The notes under the pieces are model-generated. The model was not told the DNA's origin. It saw nothing but the letters and a program-made list of their open reading frames with translations, and did no database searches. The position numbers and the translations under genes were made by a program. From NCBI GenBank assembly GCA_015056795.1, contig SVFO01000005.1:1-64000 (forward strand): a DNA stretch of 64,000 nt, in the 5' to 3' direction. The stretch is from Lachnospiraceae bacterium. GTDB lineage: Bacteria > Bacillota > Clostridia > Lachnospirales > Lachnospiraceae. Below are positions 1 through 8,047 of this stretch, piece after piece. Position 1 is the first letter of the stretch. Every line of letters begins with the position of its first letter.

Positions 1-335
1 ACCCGTGCCAGCAGCTCCTTCATGGCAAAGGGCTTTCCGAGATAATCATCCGCACCGGAATCTAATCCTTCCACGCGATCATCCACCTGCGTCTTTGCGG
101 TCAATAATAGCACAGGAACCTGATTTTTATGTGCACGAATGGTCTTTAACACTTCGATGCCACTCTTTTTCGGCATCATAATGTCAAGGATCACCCCGTC
201 ATATTCCTGACCCTCCAGGTAATCCAAGGCCTCCTGACCGTCATACACCGTATCCACGGAATAATTATTGTGGCGAAGGACTGCTGCCAATGCCTCGCTC
301 AATTCTTCTTCATCTTCTGCCAAAAGTAATCTCAT
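1..335 (-). CDS. Response regulator receiver domain, partial (C-terminus outside window)
   Basis: Reading the minus strand from an ATG at 333-335 gives MRLLLAEDEEELSEALAAVL and continues to a phosphoacceptor context VILDIMMPKKSG, then LLTAKTQ and GADDYLGKPF, the standard receiver-domain landmarks (acidic pocket, phospho-Asp, Ser/Thr, Lys). A ribosome binding site GGAAAGGGG lies just upstream. Receiver domains of this type usually precede an OmpR winged-helix output domain, but that part lies outside the window. A downstream partner kinase would also be outside. The family is certain; the output domain is inference. Confidence 0.88.
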   Translation of the reverse strand, partial: MRLLLAEDEEELSEALAAVLRHNNYSVDTVYDGQEALDYLEGQEYDGVILDIMMPKKSGIEVLKTIRAHKNQVPVLLLTAKTQVDDRVEGLDSGADDYLGKPFAMKELLAR

Positions 336-358
336 GTTCTTCGCCCCTTTCCAATTGA

Positions 359-568
359 ATCGCTACGCGATAAATTTGCTACATTTCACTCGGCTTGTTT
401 TTCTACTGTTATCCTGTTTTATACTATCATCATACGACAAGAACCTTAAATCTACCTAAAAATATGATAATACAGATGTTGGCTTTCCACAATAAAAAAC
501 TCCTTTTTTACAAATGATTCGCGTGCAGACTTATGGCGCGACACAGTTGCGGAATTGCAAAGCAATTC
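359..568. repeat. Short GNA-triloop hairpins in the 336-1415 intergenic stretch
   Basis: Two small perfect hairpins are visible: ATCGC-TAC-GCGAT at 359-371 (GCGTAGC on the other strand) and GAATTGC-AAA-GCAATTC at 552-568. Both belong to the GCNNAGC minihairpin type with a GNA loop. The rest of 336-660 is AT-rich with no credible coding frame; predicted small proteins here have no family features or ribosome binding sites. Confidence 0.6.
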
Positions 569-664
569 TACAAACCTGAGCGTAGCGAAGGACAAGCCGA
601 AGGAACACCGCTATAAACCCCAATTGCCCTGCTTCGTTGCTTGCCCAGATTCCATTTTTGCCTT

Positions 665-1012
665 GCAAGCAAGCATCTCCGTCATCACCACTTGCCTAGA
701 TTCTTCTATTACTTCTCAGGCAAGCATCCTCTCTCTTTTTCGCTTGCCTTGCTTCCTCTTTTTGTTTCTCAGGCAAGCATCCTCTCTCTTTTTCGCTTGC
801 CTTGCTTCCTCTTTTTGCCTCTCAGGCAAGCATTCCCTCTCTTTCTCGCTTGCCTAACAGCTCGATTTTTCTCTTAGGCAGTCGCAATTGTCTCAAAATA
901 CTGCCTCGTTTACAAAAATCCTACCAGGCAGTCGTTTATTTGAAGCCATCACTGTCCCCCATTTTAAAATTTACAATCCAGGCAGTGATTTATGGCAGAT
1001 TTTCACTGTCTT
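665..1012. repeat. Array of hairpin units with about 52-bp period
   Basis: Units beginning CAGGCA or TAGGCA start at about 665, 717, 770, 823, 875, 925 and 979, a spacing of 50-54 bp. Units 717 and 770 are nearly identical along all 53 bp; later ones diverge. Each carries an inverted repeat: AGGCAAGC/GCTTGCCT in 717, 770 and 823, AGGCAGT/ACTGCCT in 875, GGCAGT/ACTGTC in 925, GGCAGTGA/TCACTGTC in 979. The stem bases change together between units. Between hairpins the + strand is T/C-rich. Short translated frames across it only reflect the repeat and are not genes. Confidence 0.75.
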
Positions 1013-1195
1013 AAAACAAAAATCAAAGGATTGATCCCGACAAACGGCGATTTATGCATCCGTTATCATCCAAATAAACACCGAATTGTAAAATGGCAAG
1101 CACTTCGAAAAATCACGATTTACATTTACACTTGCAGGTATATATATAAGTGCGTAAAAAAAGATAATGCGTTTCTGCTCTTAATATGATAAAAT

Positions 1196-1391
1196 AAAAC
1201 ATGCAATAGAAAAACAAGCGGCTGCGAAGCAGACATTTGTTTTTCATGCATGTTTTAACGAGAAAGCTGATTTGCAAAGCAAATCAAGAAAGCTGCGAAG
1301 CAGCGTGCTTTCGAGTTAATAAAATAATCCAACAAAAAACAAGCTCAGGCGCCCGGAAATCTGCGATTTCCGGGCTAAGTGCGAAGCAGAT
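1196..1391. repeat. Three structured hairpin modules upstream of mutS2
   Basis: Module I (1196-1256): outer stem AAAACATGCA/TGCATGTTTT, inner stem GAAAAACAA/TTGTTTTTC, tip CTGCGAAGCAG. Module II (1257-1317): AACGAGAAAGC/GCTTTCGAGTT enclosing two hairpins, GATTTGC-AAA-GCAAATC and GCTGC-GAA-GCAGC, so it can fold as a three-way junction. Module III: GCCCGGAAATC-TGC-GATTTCCGGGC at 1351-1375 followed by GTGCGAAGCAGATC; ATCTGC (1359-1364) can alternatively pair with GCAGAT (1386-1391). The mutS2 start codon follows 25 bp later, so if transcribed this is the mutS2 leader. Confidence 0.7.
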
Positions 1392-1415
1392 CATCATAGA
1401 AAGAATATAAAAGAT

Positions 1416-3812
1416 ATGAACGAGAAAGTATTAAGAACATTAGAATATAACAAAATCATTGAGCTTTTGTCCCAGAAGGCAGATTCTGACCCTGGAAGGA
1501 AGCTTTGTAGGGAGCTTTTGCCCTCCACGGACATTGACGAGATTCGTAAGAATCAGGCGGAGACGCGAGATGCCATTTCGCGTATTTTTAGATCGGGAAG
1601 CACTTCCTTTGGAAGCAACAAGGATCTCGGCTTTTCCATCCGTTCCTTGGAGATCGGCAGCACGCTTTCCTCCTCGGAGCTCCTAAAAATCGCGGGACTG
1701 CTCGACAATGTCAGCCGTATCAAAAGCTATGGCAAGAAGGAGCGCGAGGATGCGCCTGAGGATGCATTGGATGCTTATTTTGAAGCGCTCACGCCCCTGA
1801 CGCAGGTTGCGAATGAGATCAACCGCTGTATCATTGGCGAGGATGAATTCGCGGATGATGCCAGCCCGAAGCTGAAAAGCATTCGTCGCAGCATCCAGGT
1901 CACGGGAGAAAAAATTCATAATCAGCTCGGCTCCATGCTGACTGGCCCCTACCGCAGCTATTTACAGGATGCGGTCATTACCATGCGCAATAATCGCTAT
2001 TGCATTCCCGTGAAATCCGAGTACAAGAGTCAAGTGACGGGTATGGTGCACGACCAATCCTCCAGTGGCTCCACATTCTTCATCGAGCCTGCTGCCATTG
2101 TCAACCTAAACAATCAGCTGAAGGAGCTCGACCTTCAGGAGAAGGAAGAAATCGAGCGCATTCTTGCGGAATTAAGCTATCTCTGTGCAGGACACACGGA
2201 GGAGCTCACCGTCAACCAGCACACCATGACAGCCCTTGACTTTATCTTTGCGAAGGCAAAGCTTGCGCTGGATCAAAATGCCACGGAGCCGCAATTTAAC
2301 AGAAAGCACATCATTAACATACGCAAGGGACGTCATCCCCTGCTGGATAAAAAGAAGGTTGTTCCCATCGACATCCATCTGGGCCGTGACTTTGACCTCC
2401 TGATCATCACGGGTCCCAACACTGGCGGTAAGACCGTCTCGTTAAAGACAGTGGGACTCTTTACGCTGATGGGACAGGCGGGACTTCACATTCCAGCGCT
2501 GGATCGCTCGGAGCTGTCCGTCTTTACGGAGGTGTTCGCAGACATCGGGGATGAGCAGAGCATTGAGCAGAGCCTATCCACCTTCTCCTCCCACATGACG
2601 AGCATTGTCCACATCTTAAAGCACGCGGATGAACATTCGCTGTGTTTATTCGATGAGCTGGGGGCAGGAACGGATCCGACGGAGGGCGCTGCGCTTGCCA
2701 TTTCGATCTTGAATTATCTGCATGACCGCGGCATCCGAACGATGGCAACGACACATTATAGCGAACTGAAAATATATGCTCTCTCCACGGATTTTGTGCA
2801 GAACGCATGCTGCGAATTCAGCGTGGAGACCCTGCAGCCGACCTATAAGCTCTTGATCGGCATTCCCGGAAAGAGTAATGCCTTTGCCATTTCTTCGAAG
2901 CTTGGACTGCCAGATGACATTATCAATGCCGCGAAGGAGCAGATCAGCAAGGAAGAAACGAGCTTTGAGGACGTCATTGCAGATCTTGAGGAAAATCGTG
3001 TCCGCATGGAGCGGGAACGTCAGGAAATCGAGAAGAAAAAGGAAAACATTCGTCTTCTTGAGGAACAGTTGAAGCAGAAAAACGAAAAAATTGATAAGGC
3101 GAAGGATAAAATTCTTCGCGAGGCCAATGAAAAGGCGCGGGAAATCCTGCAGGATGCCAAGGATGTTGCGGACGAGACCATTCGCGACTTCCATAAGGCC
3201 AGCGCGATGGGTATTGACATGAAGACCCTGGAACAAAAGCGCCAGGCCGTGCGTGATAAGATCAAGGAGAAAAATGACAAGCTCTCCCTTGGGGCATCTC
3301 CTGCGAAGCCGAGCAGCGGCGTAAAGGGTCTGGATCCCAAAAAGCTCATGAAGGGTGATGCCGTAAAGATTGTTTCCATGAATCTTAAGGGAACCGTCAG
3401 CACCCTGCCTGATAATAAGGGAAATCTCTTTGTACAATGCGGCATCATGCGCATGCAGACAAACATAAATGACCTCGTGCTCGTGATGGAGGCGGATCCC
3501 ATGGATACCAAGTCCTCCCGCCCACAGACCACAGGCATTGGAAAGATTAAAATGTCAAAGACCATGTCCATCTCTCCTGAGATCAATCTCCTAGGAAAGA
3601 CCGTGGACGAGGCTTTGTCAGAGCTGGATAAATACTTAGATGACGCTTACCTCGCACACCTTCCGAGCGTTCGAATCGTGCACGGAAAGGGCACGGGAGC
3701 CCTTAGAAATGCCGTGCATTCGCACCTGAAAAAGATGAAGACCATCAAGGAATTTCGGTTGGGAGAATTTGGCGAGGGCGACGCCGGCGTAACCATAGCT
3801 ACTTTTAAATAA
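1416..3812 (+). CDS. mutS2: MutS2 family ATPase/nuclease
   Basis: The 798-residue protein matches MutS2 in length and layout. A P-loop GPNTGGKT lies near residues 332-339, Walker B LCLFDELGAGTD near 407, a long charged coiled coil at about 510-620, and a C-terminal Smr domain from about 723 with the HGKGTGALR signature. MutS2 proteins act in anti-recombination and, in Bacillus, in rescue of collided ribosomes; they do not do mismatch repair. The start has no strong Shine-Dalgarno (only GAAAGAA further upstream), which is unusual beside its neighbours, and the preceding 220 bp are densely palindromic. It is transcribed against replication fork movement. Confidence 0.95.
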   Translation: MNEKVLRTLEYNKIIELLSQKADSDPGRKLCRELLPSTDIDEIRKNQAETRDAISRIFRSGSTSFGSNKDLGFSIRSLEIGSTLSSSELLKIAGLLDNVSRIKSYGKKEREDAPEDALDAYFEALTPLTQVANEINRCIIGEDEFADDASPKLKSIRRSIQVTGEKIHNQLGSMLTGPYRSYLQDAVITMRNNRYCIPVKSEYKSQVTGMVHDQSSSGSTFFIEPAAIVNLNNQLKELDLQEKEEIERILAELSYLCAGHTEELTVNQHTMTALDFIFAKAKLALDQNATEPQFNRKHIINIRKGRHPLLDKKKVVPIDIHLGRDFDLLIITGPNTGGKTVSLKTVGLFTLMGQAGLHIPALDRSELSVFTEVFADIGDEQSIEQSLSTFSSHMTSIVHILKHADEHSLCLFDELGAGTDPTEGAALAISILNYLHDRGIRTMATTHYSELKIYALSTDFVQNACCEFSVETLQPTYKLLIGIPGKSNAFAISSKLGLPDDIINAAKEQISKEETSFEDVIADLEENRVRMERERQEIEKKKENIRLLEEQLKQKNEKIDKAKDKILREANEKAREILQDAKDVADETIRDFHKASAMGIDMKTLEQKRQAVRDKIKEKNDKLSLGASPAKPSSGVKGLDPKKLMKGDAVKIVSMNLKGTVSTLPDNKGNLFVQCGIMRMQTNINDLVLVMEADPMDTKSSRPQTTGIGKIKMSKTMSISPEINLLGKTVDEALSELDKYLDDAYLAHLPSVRIVHGKGTGALRNAVHSHLKKMKTIKEFRLGEFGEGDAGVTIATFK

Positions 3813-3813
3813 T

Positions 3814-3872
3814 ATTATCGCGAAGCAATTTTAAAGTGAAATGGAGCTCTATTATCGCGAAGCGATTTTAAA
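3814..3872. repeat. Direct repeat of a GCGAAGC hairpin between mutS2 and the response regulator
   Basis: The 22-bp sequence ATTATCGCGAAGC(A/G)ATTTTAAA occurs at 3814-3835 and 3851-3872 with one difference. The second copy contains the perfect minihairpin ATCGC-GAA-GCGAT (3854-3866). The first copy starts 2 bp after the mutS2 stop and the second ends just before the GGAG ribosome binding site of the next gene. Confidence 0.75.
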
Positions 3873-3885
3873 AAGGAGAATACAT

Positions 3886-4602
3886 ATGACTTCGAAACAG
3901 AAAATCTTGATCGTGGATGATGACAACAACATTGCTGAGCTGATCTCCCTGTATCTGACCAAGGAATGCTACGAGACCACCATTGTCAACGACGGAGAGT
4001 CCGTGTTCCCCATTGTGGAAAAGGATCCCCCGAATCTGATCCTATTAGATCTCATGCTTCCCGGCATGGATGGCTATCAGGTATGCCGCGAGGTGCGTGC
4101 GAGGCATGAAATTCCAATTATCATGCTCTCCGCAAAGGGTGAGGTTTTCGACAAGGTGCTTGGCCTTGAGCTTGGGGCAGATGATTATATTGAAAAGCCC
4201 TTTGACTCCAAGGAGATGGTTGCCCGCGTCAAAGCTGTTTTGCGCCGCTATAAAACTGCCGCTCCCGCACAGCCTGAGGCTCCGAAAGAGCACTTTGTCG
4301 AGAAAAAGGTGGAATATCCCGACCTTGTCATCAATCTGACCAACTATTCCGTGACCTACATGGGAAACAACGTGGACATGCCGCCAAAGGAGTTGGAGCT
4401 CCTCTATTGTCTTGCCGCCTCTCCCAACCGCGTTTACACGAGAGAGCAGCTTCTTGACCAGGTCTGGGGCTATGAATACATCGGCGATTCCAGAACCGTT
4501 GACGTGCATATCAAGCGCCTCCGTGAGAAAATCAAGGATCACGACAACTGGAAAATCAGCACGGTACACAGCGTCGGTTATAAATTTGAAGTCAAAAGAT
4601 AA
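3886..4602 (+). CDS. OmpR/PhoB-family response regulator
   Basis: A receiver domain occupies about residues 5-118 (acidic pocket DDD at 11-13, phospho-Asp55 in LLDLMLPG, LSAK, and GADDYIEKPF). After a short linker comes a winged-helix output domain ending SRTVDVHIKRLREKI and TVHSVGYKFEVKR, typical of OmpR/PhoB regulators. I chose the ATG at 3886 over an upstream in-frame ATG at 3841, because AAAAGGAG sits 7 nt before it and receiver homology starts here. The histidine kinase starts 63 bp downstream, so this is a cognate pair. The signal is unknown. Confidence 0.93.
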   Translation: MTSKQKILIVDDDNNIAELISLYLTKECYETTIVNDGESVFPIVEKDPPNLILLDLMLPGMDGYQVCREVRARHEIPIIMLSAKGEVFDKVLGLELGADDYIEKPFDSKEMVARVKAVLRRYKTAAPAQPEAPKEHFVEKKVEYPDLVINLTNYSVTYMGNNVDMPPKELELLYCLAASPNRVYTREQLLDQVWGYEYIGDSRTVDVHIKRLREKIKDHDNWKISTVHSVGYKFEVKR

Positions 4603-4625
4603 TCCTCTTCGAAACAATGTCATTA

Positions 4626-4643
4626 AAACCTTCCCCTCGAGGA
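4626..4643 (+). repeat. Solo right end of the CTCGGGG/CCCCTCGAG palindromic element
   Basis: The sequence AAACCTTCCCCTCGAGGA in the 63-bp gap between regulator and kinase matches the right end of the element at 40483-40559 (AAACCTTCCCCTCGAGGT) at 17 of 18 positions, but no left arm is present. It looks like a remnant. Confidence 0.5.
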
Positions 4644-4665
4644 CATAGAAAGCCGGATTTTATTT

Positions 4666-6093
4666 ATGAAAAAAACACTTTATTTAAAATTCCTGCTGGC
4701 TTATTTGATCTTTGGCATTTTCGGATTTATCGTCGTCTCCACCTTCAGTCCCGGCATGGTTCGGGATCACTTCATCAAGGAAAACGCGGAGCGCCTGTAT
4801 TCCGAAGCCAATTTGATCGCCTCTACCTATGCCAGCGAGCTTTATAACAGTGAAATTGACCTGGCGACGGTGAAGGATCAGCTGGACGCGCTTGCCCTGT
4901 TTCTGAATGCCTCCATCCAGATCATCAATCCGTCCGGCCGTATTATTTTGGACAGTGAAAAAGAAATCAACGTTGAAGAGGTCGTTGCCATCGAAAATTT
5001 TGATTCCACCATCACGGGAAATTCCTACTACGTGGTCGATCGCTTTTTCGATACCTATGATAAGCAATACCTCTCCGTGATCGCTCCGATTGCCTCCGAT
5101 TATAAGGTCAAGGGCTACGTGGTCATCCATTTTGCCATGCTTGAGATCGACAAAATGAGCAATCGCATGACGGGAATTTTCCTCTTAACCTTTGTCATTT
5201 TGTTCCTTTTGTCCATGATTATTTTGATCTTCTTTACGGAGATTGTTTATGTGCCGCTTCGAAAAATCACGCACGCAACGGAGCAATATGCTTCGGGAAA
5301 CATGCATTATGAATTTCAGGTGGACAGTGAAGACGAAATCGGCTATTTGGCCGCCTGCCTGAATTATATGGCGAGCGAAATTGCCCGCTCCGAGGATGAT
5401 CAGAAAAAATTCGTGGCGAATGTCTCCCACGATTTCCGCTCTCCCCTGACCTCCATCAAGGGCTATCTCGAGGCCATGCTGGACGGAACGATCCCTCCGG
5501 AGATGCACGAAAAATACCTGGGAATCGTACTCAATGAGACGGAACGACTTACCAAGCTGACCAACAGCCTGCTCACCTTAAATAACCTGAATACCAAGGG
5601 CATGCTGCTCGACAAAACAGACTTCGACATCAACAACGTCATTCGAAACATTGCCGCTTCGTTCGAGGGCTCCTGTCTGAGGAAAAAGATCGCGATTGAG
5701 GTCGTGCTGACGGGCGAGGAAATGTACGTCAATGCTGACATGGAGAAGATTAAGCAGGTCATTTACAACCTCCTTGACAATGCCATCAAATTCAGTCACA
5801 ATGACAGCGTCATCAAGATCGAGACAACGGAGAAAAAGAACAAAATCTTCGTCTCCGTCAAGGACAGTGGCATCGGCATTCCCAAGGATGACCTAAAGTT
5901 CATCTTCGACCGGTTTTACAAATCTGACCTCTCCCGAGGCAAGGACAAGAAGGGCACTGGCCTGGGACTTTCCATCGTGAAGGAGATCATCAACTCCCAC
6001 AACGAAAATATCAACGTCATCAGCACCGAGGGCGTCGGAACTGAATTCGTCTTTTCCCTGCCATTGTCAAAGCATCAAAATGAGGAATCGTAA
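4666..6093 (+). CDS. Membrane sensor histidine kinase (HAMP, HisKA, HATPase_c)
   Basis: The 475-residue protein has a first membrane helix at about 5-25, an extracytoplasmic sensor region to about 165, a second helix near 170-195, a HAMP linker, and a HisKA H-box NVSHDFRSPLTSIKGYLEAM with the phosphorylated His near residue 256. The ATP-binding domain follows (N-box NLLDNAIKFS, G1 DSGIGIP, G2 GTGLGLSIV). It should phosphorylate the regulator encoded just upstream. The start has only a weak ribosome binding site, so coupling to the upstream gene is plausible. The ligand is not deducible; a link to the CstA carrier 27 bp downstream is possible. Confidence 0.92.
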   Translation: MKKTLYLKFLLAYLIFGIFGFIVVSTFSPGMVRDHFIKENAERLYSEANLIASTYASELYNSEIDLATVKDQLDALALFLNASIQIINPSGRIILDSEKEINVEEVVAIENFDSTITGNSYYVVDRFFDTYDKQYLSVIAPIASDYKVKGYVVIHFAMLEIDKMSNRMTGIFLLTFVILFLLSMIILIFFTEIVYVPLRKITHATEQYASGNMHYEFQVDSEDEIGYLAACLNYMASEIARSEDDQKKFVANVSHDFRSPLTSIKGYLEAMLDGTIPPEMHEKYLGIVLNETERLTKLTNSLLTLNNLNTKGMLLDKTDFDINNVIRNIAASFEGSCLRKKIAIEVVLTGEEMYVNADMEKIKQVIYNLLDNAIKFSHNDSVIKIETTEKKNKIFVSVKDSGIGIPKDDLKFIFDRFYKSDLSRGKDKKGTGLGLSIVKEIINSHNENINVISTEGVGTEFVFSLPLSKHQNEES

Positions 6094-6120
6094 AAATATT
6101 ATTTTGAAGGGAGTAATTGT

Positions 6121-7557
6121 ATGATCTCTTTGTTTATTTCCTTTGCTATGCTGATTTTTGGCTACTTGGTCTATGGAAGACTTGCAGAAATGGTCTTTTC
6201 GCCAGACGACAGACAAACGCCTGCCACGCTAAGGAACGATGGCGTGGACTTTGTGCCGATGAAAACCTGGAGGGCTTATCTGATCCAGCTCTTAAATATT
6301 GCAGGAACGGGACCAATCTTTGGTGCTCTTATGGGCGCGGCTTTCGGACCCATCGTTTTTTTGTGGATTGTGTTCGGTTCCATTTTAGGCGGTGCCGTAC
6401 ATGATTATATGTGCGGCATGATCAGTGCACGGCATGATGGTGCATCCATCGCTGAATTGTCCGGAGATTATCTCGGAAAGGTTGCCAAAATCATTATGCG
6501 TATCTTTTCCGTAGTCTTGCTGGTCTTGTGCGGAACCGTGTTTGTGACAAGCCCTGCAGGGCTTCTTGAAAAGCTGACTCCAGACTGGATGAGCGGAACC
6601 TTTTGGGCAATTGTCATCCTCATATATTTTCTGCTTGCCACGCTTTTACCAATCGACAAGCTGATTGGTAAGCTATATCCCATCTTTGGTATCTTGCTGA
6701 TTGTGATGGCCGGCGCAGTGATCGGGGGAATTCTTCTTTCAGGCGGTAAATATATCATTCCAGAGATCTCTCTGGAGAATCTTCATCCCAACAATACGCC
6801 TGTATGGCCCTATATGTTTGTCACGGTTGCATGCGGGGCGATTTCTGGATTTCATGCCACTCAGTCACCGATGATTGCCAAATGTATCACCTCAGAAAAA
6901 ATAGGCCGAAGGGTCTTTTACGGTGCAATGATCAGTGAGTCAGTGATTGCCCTGGTTTGGGCGGCGGCGGGCGTTTCCTTTTACGGAACAACGCAAGTTT
7001 TAAATGAAGCCCTCGCAGGCGGTACCTCCAATGTCGTATATGAAATCTCAACGGGAGTACTTGGAGCCCTCGGAGGGATTCTTGCCGTCGTAGGTGTCAT
7101 CATATGTCCCATCACCTCGGGCGATACCGCGTTCCGAAGCGCCAGACTAATTCTTGCCGAAACCTTCAAACTGGATCAAAAAAAGAGCGTCAACCGACTG
7201 ATCATTACGATTCCCCTGCTAATCATCGGTGGTGCCCTTACATGGTTTGCCATTGTGAATAAAAATGGATTTCAGGTCGTATGGAGATATTTTTCCTGGA
7301 GCAATCAGACCCTTGCAATGATCGCACTTTGGGTATCAACGGCATATCTCCTGAAACAGGGAAAGCATCGTTTTGGTTCCCTGCTTACGGCCCTGCCCGC
7401 AGTCTTTATGACGGCTGTCAGCGTCACATACATCCTTATGGCTGACGAGGGCTTCCGCCTGAGTCAAACCATTTCCTATGTCGCGGGAATTATAGCTGCA
7501 GTCGTTCTGGCAGGTGTTTATCTGGTATTTCTCTTCCGACGCCTGCGGCACACATAA
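6121..7557 (+). CDS. cstA: CstA-family carbon-starvation carrier (short form)
   Basis: This is a polytopic protein of 478 residues with CstA hallmarks: an N-terminal helix with LVYGR, the LLNIAGTGPIFGALMGA segment, and GSILGGAVHDYMCGMISARHDG. CstA proteins take up peptides or pyruvate under carbon limitation. The E. coli protein is about 700 residues; the shorter version is usual in Firmicutes. A good ribosome binding site (AAGGGAG) precedes the ATG. It follows a two-component system with a 27-bp gap and may be its target, which is inference. Confidence 0.88.
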   Translation: MISLFISFAMLIFGYLVYGRLAEMVFSPDDRQTPATLRNDGVDFVPMKTWRAYLIQLLNIAGTGPIFGALMGAAFGPIVFLWIVFGSILGGAVHDYMCGMISARHDGASIAELSGDYLGKVAKIIMRIFSVVLLVLCGTVFVTSPAGLLEKLTPDWMSGTFWAIVILIYFLLATLLPIDKLIGKLYPIFGILLIVMAGAVIGGILLSGGKYIIPEISLENLHPNNTPVWPYMFVTVACGAISGFHATQSPMIAKCITSEKIGRRVFYGAMISESVIALVWAAAGVSFYGTTQVLNEALAGGTSNVVYEISTGVLGALGGILAVVGVIICPITSGDTAFRSARLILAETFKLDQKKSVNRLIITIPLLIIGGALTWFAIVNKNGFQVVWRYFSWSNQTLAMIALWVSTAYLLKQGKHRFGSLLTALPAVFMTAVSVTYILMADEGFRLSQTISYVAGIIAAVVLAGVYLVFLFRRLRHT

Positions 7558-7685
7558 TGTCATTTGTTGTGACGCACTTTGAAGAAAAGCAGGATCACAT
7601 GAATAACAGAACATAAGACAAAAAACAAGATAGAAATATTTCACCTATACATGTTACAAAAAGAAAGGACTAACTGGTTGTAAAA

Positions 7686-7991
7686 ATGAATCACAAAAAC
7701 GATATTCAGGAAAAAGAAATTCTGGCAGGGGAAGCTCAGGCAAAGAAATCAAAGAAAAAAAAGAAGCAAAATGGCCCAGGCCATTTAAAAGAACGCAATC
7801 ATTTTGACGGGAAGGACATGATCCTTCTCGTCGTTATGCTGATCATTATCTACGGCATTATGACCTGGGTGGAGTTCTTTGCGCAGGAAAAAATGAACAG
7901 CCTGGAAAAGAACCCGACACAGGTTACGGAAATAAGCCAAACCAACGAAAGCGAAACCATTCAAACAACGACAACCGTGGAAAACCCTTAA
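7686..7991 (+). CDS. Small single-pass membrane protein, unknown function
   Basis: The 101-residue protein has a Lys-rich cytoplasmic N-terminus (KKSKKKKKQ), one hydrophobic segment at about 47-63 (ILLVVMLIIIYGIMTWV), and a Ser/Thr/Glu-rich tail presumably outside. I recognise no family. A possible ribosome binding site AAAGGA lies rather far (about 15 nt) from the ATG. The stop codon sits inside the loop of a 12-bp hairpin that starts within the coding sequence. Confidence 0.6.
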   Translation: MNHKNDIQEKEILAGEAQAKKSKKKKKQNGPGHLKERNHFDGKDMILLVVMLIIIYGIMTWVEFFAQEKMNSLEKNPTQVTEISQTNESETIQTTTTVENP

Positions 7992-8006
7992 TTCCACGGT
8001 TGTTTG
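7971..8006 (+). terminator. Hairpin overlapping the stop codon of the small membrane protein
   Basis: A perfect 12-bp stem ACAACCGTGGAA/TTCCACGGTTGT (7971-7982 and 7992-8003) encloses a 9-nt loop holding the TAA. Only three T residues end the right arm, so termination could be weak. It also lies downstream of the convergent lipoprotein transcript. Confidence 0.6.
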
Positions 8007-8047
8007 CTGTAAAAGATCTTAAGCTTCTTTATTATTTCCAATGATAA

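Noticed and set aside
665..1012. CRISPR array
   Set aside because: Spacing is regular, but the would-be spacers are as similar as the repeats in neighbouring units and the palindromic part varies; no cas genes are present.
555..1014. Several open frames of 65-100 residues on the + strand
   Set aside because: They translate the 52-bp tandem units in different frames, giving repeated LACLASS/FRLPCF-type strings, with no ribosome binding sites.
2646..3437. 263-residue antisense frame over mutS2
   Set aside because: It is a shadow of the mutS2 coding frame; the + strand protein has full MutS2 motifs and the antisense frame has none.
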